Assembly (NCBI GenBank): GCA_024291935.2 | Contig: CM044315.1 | Location: 53,108,385 to 53,172,384, forward strand | Source: Okapia johnstoni | Taxonomy: Eukaryota > Chordata > Mammalia > Artiodactyla > Giraffidae | DNA: 64,000 bases | Direction of reading: 5' to 3' | Part shown: piece by piece, positions 57,566 to 64,000 of the stretch | Layout of the letters: every line of letters starts with the position of its first letter | Position numbering within the stretch: position 1 is the stretch's first letter | Program-made: the position numbers and the translations under genes | The notes under the pieces: generated by a model | Told to the model about the DNA's origin: nothing | Seen by the model: only the letters and a program-made list of their open reading frames with translations | Databases searched by the model: none

Positions 57566-59287
57566 GGTTCAGTTCAGTGGCTCAGTCATGTCCGAATCTT
57601 TACGACTCCAGGGACTGCAGTATGCCAGGATTCCTTGTCCATCACCAGTGCCCGGAGGCTACTCAAACTCATGTCTATTGAGTCGTTGATGCCATCCAAC
57701 CATCTCTTCCTCTGTCATCCCCTTCTCCTCCCACCTTCAGTTTTGCACAGCATTGGGGTCTTTTCAGATAAGTCAGTTCTTCACATCAGGTGGCCAAAGT
57801 ATTGGAGTTTCAGCTTCAACATCAGTCCTTCCAATGAATATTCAGGACTGATTTCCTTTAATATGGACTGGTTGGATCTCCTTGCAGTCCAAAGGACTCT
57901 CAAGAGTCTTCTCCAATACCACATTTCAAAAGAATCAATTCTTGGCACTAAGCCTTCTTTATAAGTCCAACTCTCACATTCATAGATAATTACTGGAAAA
58001 CCATAGCCTTGACTAGAGGGACCTTTGTTGGCAAAGTAATGTCTCTGCTTTTTCTATGCTGTCTAGTTTGGTCATAACTTTTCTTCCAAGAAGCAAGCAT
58101 CTTTCAATTTCATGGCTGCAGTCACCATCTGCAGTGATTTTGGAGACCCAAAAAATACAGTTGGTCACTGTTTCCATTGTTTGCCCATCTATTTGCCATG
58201 AAGTAATGGGACCAGATGCTATGATCTTTGTTTTCTGAATGTTGAGTTTTAAGCCAACTTTTTCACTCTCCTCTTTCACTTTCATCTAAAGGCTATTTAG
58301 TTCTTCTTCACTTTCTTCCATAAAGGTGGTATCATCTGCATATCTGAGGTTATTTCTTCCAGAAATCTTGATTCCAGCTTGTGCTTCATCCAGCCTGGCA
58401 TTTCTCATGATGTAGTCTACATATAAGTTAAATAAGCTGGGTGACAGTATACAGCCTTGACGTACTCCTTTCCTTATTTGAAACCAGTCTGTTGTTCCAT
58501 GTCCAGTTCTAATTGTTGCTTCTTGACTTGCATACAGATTTCTAAAGAGGCAGGTCAGGTGGTCTGGTATTCCCATCTCTTTCAGAATTTTCCACAGTTT
58601 GTTGTGATCCACACAGTCAAAGGCTTTGGCATAGTCAATAAAGCAGAAGAACATGTTTTCTGGAACTCTCATGCTTTTTCGATGATCCAGTGGATGTTGG
58701 CAATTTGATCTCTGGTTCCTCTGCCTTTTCTAAAACCAGCTTGAACATTTGGAATTTCATGGTTCACATACTGTTGAAGCCTGGCTTGGAGAATTTTGAG
58801 CATTACTTTCCTAGCATGTGAGATGAGTGCCATTGTGTGGTAGTTTCAGCATTCCTTGGCATTGCTTTTCTATGGAATTGGAATGAAAACTGACCTTTTC
58901 CAGTCCTGTGGCCACTGCTGAGTTTCCCAAATTTGCTGGCATATTGAGTGCAGCACTTTCACAGCATCATCTTTTAGGGTTTGAAATAGCTCAACTGGAA
59001 TTCCATCACCTTTAGTAGCTTTGTTGTTAGTGATGCTTCCTAAGGCCCACTTGACTTTGCATTCCAAGATGTCTGGCTCTAGGTGAGTGTTCACACCATC
59101 GTGGTTATCTGGATCATGAAAACTTCTTTGCATAGTTCTTCTGTATATTCTTGCCACCTCTTCTTAAAATCTTCTGCTTCTGTTAGGTCCATACCATTTC
59201 TGTCCTTTATTGAGCCCATTTTGCATTAAATGTTCCCTTGGTATCTCTAATTTTCTTGAAGAGGTCTCTCGTATTTCTCATTCTAAT
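57566..59287 (-). mobile_element. BovB LINE, 1.7-kb 3' portion, intact YADD motif
   Basis: Antisense BovB from the GTTCAGT tail up to the region before the reverse transcriptase. Frames: 59157-58870 (LEPDILECKVKWALGS, GDGIPVELFQ, FIPIP), 58672-58286 (CFIDYAKAFDCVDHNK, GTTDWFQIRKGVRQGC, YADD at 58342-58331) and 58285-58013 (C-terminal part). Stops and frameshifts separate them. Endonuclease absent. No clear target duplication. Confidence 0.95.
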
Positions 59288-61080
59288 AGTCATTTCCCGT
59301 TCAAATAGTAATTCAAATTTGGCTTACCTCATCATTCTCTCTTGTATGTAGGACTTGCAAATGACCATTCGTAAACATTAATTCTTGGATTTTTATTTTA
59401 TTTTACATGAAAGTAGTTCGTTCTCATATTATGTTCAAAATTCTCAATGTTTTCCAATCCAAATTAGGACCCTTGCCTAGAGAAAATTTTTATGCATTAA
59501 TAGCTTTTATAAATGCAGGAGGAGTTTAAAAACATCACTGTTGTATACAAAAGCAAAACAAAGCAAAACAAAATTATAAATTTTACTCTTCCCTGTTGTG
59601 TGTTTTGTCAATAAGTCTATCTAAATGGCACCTTTATAGAAAGAACAACTTTACAGTTTGTGATTGTGTAAACACTCTAGAGATTAAGAATTATCAATCT
59701 ACTTTGAAAGCAAAAGTGGAAATTTATGTTGAATTTGCTATAAACCAAGCACTATAGAAACTCATTATGGTGAAAGCCATTGAAAGTTCTCAAATTCAAG
59801 ATAAAGGTGTGGAATATTATTCATTTTTCTCAAAGGTCAAAAATGTAATAATAAGATTACTTTGTTTTTCCCAAGAGAAAAAGTTAAAGTGGAAGGTGAA
59901 CACTGAAAGGTTTTAATAATATGAAAGATTGGTCCAAGAGCAGAGAAAAGATTGGACAATAAAGAATTGAACTGAAACCACCACTGAACAGTTCATCAGA
60001 ATTTTATAATTTAATTTCCATAGTCATTCCAATCTTCCTCATGTCTTCATATATATTGGAAATAAATATGTACCTAACCCTACTGCCTATTTTCTGTTAC
60101 TTTGGATATGTTCTCTCTTAGGGAAATTAACTGTACTTAATTAATATCCATTATCTAGCCTTTAAAGATTAATGTGTTTGGGCAAATGTATACTACTTTA
60201 CAATGTAATACACCCTATGAGATAAATAAGTTCTTGTTACTACACAAATCAACAAAGCAGTGATGAGTGAGTTTGTGCCTCAAAGAATCTGCAAACCTCT
60301 TTACCAGATTTGCATAGTGAATAAATCATATTAAATTTTCATCAAAGGACTGGGAAATCCTTAGCAATGAACAGAAGCTTGGCAGTTTATACTGCTCATA
60401 AGTAAACAGTGACAAGTGCCCCAGCTAGAAGAGTAGCCAGTTGAACAATATGACTTACTACAATGTGTGAATAAAGCATCTTCTAAACAAAACAAAACAT
60501 ATATGTCCTCTTAGCTAGAGGTATAGCTCCCCAATCAATAAAACAAGGCCTTAAGCAATAAACTAAGATTTAGGAAACATTCTTATTCTAAAGTAATTTA
60601 AAATTAAAATATGAATTAGAAAAATCAAGGCTGTAATAAAATGATTACAGAGTGTAACATTTCTGTTAATGGATTTTTATTTGAACATTTTACATATTTA
60701 TAAACAGGTAGGGTATTATAAAATTATTTTGATCAGGAGACTCTGGAAAAGCATTCATTATTTATTTCCAAGTAAAAGAGACCAGAGTAATACTCTACAG
60801 ATGAATAAAGCTAGATTAATTTTTAGATAATTTTTTTTGACATATCCCACAGACTCACTCCAATATTGCCCTTGGTGAACATGGTCTTGCTGCACATAAT
60901 CAATGGCCTTCAAAGTAAAGTATTAACAAAACTGCAAAGAAATCTCTAGTCAAAACATACTGATTTATTATCTATGACTCTTCCTATGCTTACCCTTGTA
61001 CAAGCATTACTATAATCAGTTCATATACTACTTAGTATTCTATTTTGTTCATTTTCCAATTATAGACATCTTCTTGTACT
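59288..61080. other. Repeat-poor AT-rich stretch
   Basis: About 1.8 kb with no recognised repeat or coding signal. AAAGCAAAAC-type short repeats lie near 59550-59572. Confidence 0.5.
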
Positions 61081-61275
61081 TGGGCTTCCTTGATAGCTCA
61101 GTTGGTAAAGAATCCTCCTGCAATGCAAGAGACCCTGGTTCGATTCCTGGGTTGGGAAGATCCCCTGGAGAAGGGAAAGGCTACCCAATCCAGTATTCTG
61201 GCCTGGAGAATTCCATGGACTGTATAGTCCAAGGGGTTGCAAAGAGTCAGACACACTGAGCGACTTTCACTTTTT
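61081..61275 (+). mobile_element. Bov-tA SINE
   Basis: GGGCTTCCTTGATAGCTCAG head with canonical box B-like GGTTCGATTCC, the GGGAAAGGCTACCCAATCC subtype body and a GAGCGACTTTCACTTTTTC end. Confidence 0.94.
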
Positions 61276-61509
61276 CTAAACCCTTTAAATATTTAACATT
61301 TTAAAACAATTATATTATCCTCCAAATATACTAATAGTTACTAGTAGTCCAGGCAGTTATCTTTAAATCTTTTCTGTCTCTCACCCATTGAAACTGAGGA
61401 GGGCCCTATAGGGTTCCCGGTCCTGAGGTCTTTCTGTACCCCATCTCTTGTAGGCAAGACTCCAGCGTCCCTGAGTTCTGAAGGATGGATTGGAACATTT
61501 GCTAATGCT

Positions 61510-61743
61510 AATCAAGGAGGCCTGCATGCTGGGTCACTCAGCTCTGTCTGACTTTTTTGTGATCCCAGGAACTGTCACCTGCCAGGCTTGTCTGTCCATG
61601 GGATTTTCGAGACAAGAATACTGGAGTAGGTTGCCATTTCCTTCTTCAGGTGATCTTCCTGATCCAGGGATCAAACCCATGTGTCCTTCACTGGCAGACA
61701 GATTCCTTACCACTGAGCAGTCTGGGAAGCCCAATCAAGGGAG
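61510..61743 (-). mobile_element. Bov-tA SINE with target duplication
   Basis: Antisense SINE (61521-61732) flanked by AATCAAGGAGG (61510-61520) and AATCAAGGGAGG (61733-61743/4). It splits the GC-richer repeat described around it. Confidence 0.92.
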
Positions 61744-61932
61744 GAGAAAGCAGGAAACTACATGAGGCTAAATTAAAGAGACCAGAGAAACTCAGCAATA
61801 TTAGAAGACCAACCACTTGAAATATATTAGGGTAGTGCAAGCCCGGCTCGCGCCTCCATTTTGTCAAACCCCGCTTTTGACCCACTGTTAACAAAAACCC
61901 TCATTTAGTTCTCTGGGGTTGAGATACACAGA

Positions 61933-61977
61933 TTTGTTTGTTTGTTTGTTTGTTTGTTTGTTTGTTTGTTTTTTTTC
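61933..61977. repeat. (TTTG)n microsatellite
   Basis: About ten TTTG units followed by a T8 run. It produces an artefactual Leu/Phe/Val/Cys-rich frame. Confidence 0.95.
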
Positions 61978-62084
61978 CCGAGGGCAAAGCCCAACGTGTC
62001 TCCCTTTGCCTGTCAAAAGCTATCCTTTTCTACTTCACTCAGAACTCTGTCGCCTGGATTTGATTTGGCACCAGTGTACAGATA

Positions 62085-62310
62085 TGGGCTGCCAAGGTGG
62101 TGGTAGTAGTAAAGAACCTGCCTGCCAGCGCAAAAGACGTAAGAGACATGGGTTTGATCTCTTGGTCGGAAGGATTCCCTGGAGAAGGGGATGGCAACCC
62201 AGTTCAGTATTCCTGCCTGGAGAATTCCATAGACAGAGGAGCCTGGCAAGCAACAGTCCATAGGACTGCAAAGAGTTGGACACGACTGAAGCGAATTAGC
62301 ATGCACTCAA
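62085..62310 (+). mobile_element. Bov-tA SINE
   Basis: GGGCTGCCAAGGTGGTGGTAG head, GGTTTGATCTCTTGGTCGG, Bov-A body and a GACTGAAGCGAATTAGCATGC end. BovB sequence begins within about ten bases on the same strand. Confidence 0.92.
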
Positions 62311-62317
62311 GCATGTA

Positions 62318-62704
62318 CATGGTTGGACCATAAAGAAGGCTGAGTGCTGAAGAACTGACGCTTTTGAATTGTGGTGCTGAAAAAGATTCTTGAGAGCCCC
62401 TTGGACAGCGATAAGATCAAATCCTAAAGGAAATCAGCCATGAATTTTCACTGGAATGGCTGCTGCTAAAGCTGAAGCTCCAATACATTGATACCTTATG
62501 CAAAGATCTGACTCGTGGAAATAGCTTCTGATGCTAGGAAAGATGGAATGCAAGGAGCAGGAGGTGACAGAGGATGAGATGGTTGGATGGCATCACCAAC
62601 TCAATGGATGTGAGTTCGAGCAAACTCCAGGAGATAGGAAAGAACAGGGAAGCGTGGAGTCCATAGGGTCTTAAAGAGTTGGACGCAACATAGTGACTGA
62701 ACAT
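62318..62704 (+). mobile_element. BovB LINE 3' end (diverged)
   Basis: GGCTGAGTGCTGAAGAACTGACGC, AATTGTGGTGCTGAAAAAG, GCTGAAGCTCCAATACATTG and GGTTGGATGGCATCACCAAC. It encodes only the last part of ORF2 in broken frame and is more diverged than most BovB copies here. Confidence 0.92.
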
Positions 62705-63264
62705 CAAGTACAGAGAGGCCAAGCTTTTGCTAACACCATGATACATGAATTTATCACTAAAGCTTTTCAGTTGTACTCTCTATATAGCTCTCTCAGATGT
62801 GCCTTGTCCTATTCATTCCAACCAAATTGTCCTTTGTTTAGGTTTACCATCATCTCTCACTGAATGCCTTATCTGCTTTTTAAAAATTTGCTTTCTGTTT
62901 CAGTCAAATACATTCCTTACTCAACTACTAGAGGAGATGCCTATTTCATAACATGTAAAAGTACATATATTTTAAATCATAATGTTATTATAAAGAACCA
63001 AGAAAATAAAAACCATGCTGCCAATTAAATAACAATATAATATAATCAGCAAGAGTATTTATGCCTAATGTGATATTTTAAACTCATTTATACATATAGT
63101 TTTATCATGCTGCACTGTTGTAGAAACTATGCAAAACTATGCAAAAACAAATGGTTACAGAATTCTTAAATCATCTTCACATTTATAGTCCAACTCTTCT
63201 GAGTCAAGTTTTAGCTTATAGTTTTTTAATATGTGTTTTTCCATTCAATATTGTTGCCTGTGCT
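62705..63264. other. Unassigned AT-rich sequence
   Basis: Nothing recognised. Confidence 0.45.
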
Positions 63265-64000
63265 ATCCAGAGCCTGCCAAAGCGAACAATGCAAAGAAAT
63301 AGAGGGACATAATACAATAGGACAGACTAGAGATCTCTTCAAGAAAATTAGAGATACCAAGGGAACATTTCATGCAGAGATAGGCACAATAAAGGACAGA
63401 AACTGTATGGACCTAACAGAAGCAAAAGACATTAAGAAGAGGCGCCAAGAATACACAAAAGAACTATACAAAAAAATATCTTCATGATACAGATAGCCAC
63501 AATGATGTAATCACTCACATAGAGCCAGATATCTTGGAGTGTGAAGTCAAGTGGGCCTTGGGAAGCAGCACTACAAACAAAACTAGTGGAGGTGATGGAA
63601 TTCCAGCTGAGCTACTTCAAATCCTAAAAAAAAATATATGCTGTTAATGTGCTACACTCAATATGCCAGCAAATTTGGGAAACTCAGCTGTGGCCACAGG
63701 ACTGAAAAAGATCAGTTTTCATTCCAATCCCAAAGAAAGGCAGTGTTAACGAATGTTTAAACTACCACACAACTGTACTCATTTCACGTACTAGTAAAGA
63801 AAGAAAGGCTCACAATTTCCCAAGCTAGGTTTCAATAGTACCTGAACCAAGAACTTCCATATGTTCATTGGATCATAGAAAAATCAAGAGAATTCTAGAA
63901 AAACATCTACTACTGCTTTATTGACTACGCCAAAGCCTTTGACTGTGTGGATCACAACAAACTGTGGAATATTCTGAAAGAGATGAGAATACCAGAAAAC
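63265..64000 (+). mobile_element. BovB LINE, partial, continues past the window edge
   Basis: Begins near ACAATGCAAAGAAATAGAGG, upstream of the reverse transcriptase. A short frame (63233-63487) holds QCKEIEG, TRDLFKKIRDTKGTFH and KDRNCMDLTEA. After a stop near 63487, GTGGGCCTTGGGAAGCAGC, GGAGGTGATGGAATTCCAGC and TGACTACGCCAAAGCCTTTG follow in other frames. The catalytic YADD and 3' end would lie outside the window. Frameshifts already show it is defective. Confidence 0.93.

Larger units (their letters stand above)
61375..62084 (+). mobile_element. Possible ruminant ERV LTR or other GC-richer repeat, split by SINE and TTTG repeat
   Basis: Sequence on both sides of the SINE at 61521-61732 differs from the AT-rich background: GGGTTCCCGGTCCTGAGGTC, GCAAGCCCGGCTCGCGCCTCC, then after a (TTTG)n run CTGTCGCCTGGATTTGATTTGG. 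Retained CpGs and the general look suggest a fairly young ruminant LTR. No LTR ends, primer site or duplication could be fixed, so the assignment is tentative. Confidence 0.38.

Noticed and set aside
61081..61160. tRNA-like sequences at the heads of the many SINEs
   Set aside because: They are tRNA-Glu-derived SINE promoters. They lack proper acceptor stems and are continuous with Bov-A or CHR bodies, so they are not tRNA genes.
61919..62263. 114-codon frame with a repeated hydrophobic start
   Set aside because: It starts in (TTTG)n and continues into a SINE.
1..64000. A new multi-gene biological system
   Set aside because: No set of co-oriented intact genes, no exons with domains and no operon structure were seen. 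Everything substantial is explained by transposable elements and retrocopies.

Overview
The window is non-coding ruminant genomic DNA, most likely from a pecoran or bovid. It carries many BovB (RTE-type) LINE fragments, Bov-tA and BOV-A2 SINEs that share the BovB 3' tail, and two cetartiodactyl CHR-type tRNA-Glu SINEs. These sit on an older mammalian layer of L2, MIR, L1, MER5A, an MLT1 LTR, a hAT MITE and a retroviral gag relic. This combination is diagnostic of ruminants. I cannot separate cattle, sheep and goat. The DNA is AT-rich and CpG-poor, as in a gene desert or a very long intron. I found no convincing exon, promoter, CRISPR array, bacterial feature or intact protein-coding gene. The longer open frames are mostly BovB ORF2 pieces or read-through of SINE, L1 and L2 sequence.

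Layout. 1-5 kb: a Bov-tA SINE, MIR pieces, a chimeric U6 snRNA retrocopy with a 17-bp target-site duplication (2280-2786), and a long L2 relic with a SINE inserted. 5-10.7 kb: SINEs, a decayed gag relic (about 6310-6740), an antisense L1 3' end with a nested SINE, and a BovB tail. 10.7-23.5 kb: mostly single-copy AT-rich DNA with a CHR SINE, MER5A, MIRs, an old L1 into which a polyadenylated transcript was retrocopied (17064-17666), and a repeat-poor island at 20.2-22.7 kb. 23.5-37 kb: BovB copies at 24.2-26.2, 32.3-33.3 and 35.5-36.3 kb, a hAT MITE, two L2 antisense relics, a long L1 antisense relic, a mariner-like hairpin (34150-34211) and a BOV-A2. 37-50.7 kb: a second long L2, a CHR SINE, an internally deleted BovB, two more BovB copies and an MLT1 LTR. 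50.7-64 kb: quiet AT-rich DNA with short Bov-A and BovB tails, a 1.7-kb BovB, a GC-richer LTR-like segment near 61.4-62.1 kb, and a BovB running off the right edge.

There is no gene network here. The history is successive retrotransposition: L2, MIR and MER5A first, then L1 and MLT1, then CHR, BovB and Bov-tA. My BovB intervals sum to roughly 10 kb. All BovB copies are 5'-truncated (the last is cut by the window edge), and none keeps the endonuclease domain. The most unusual items are the U6 chimera, the retrocopy nested in L1, a short mariner-derived hairpin resembling the source of ruminant miR-2284/2285, a SINE/L1 chimera, and a BovB copy with its own 3' end fused to mid-ORF2. I saw nothing that amounts to a new multi-gene system.
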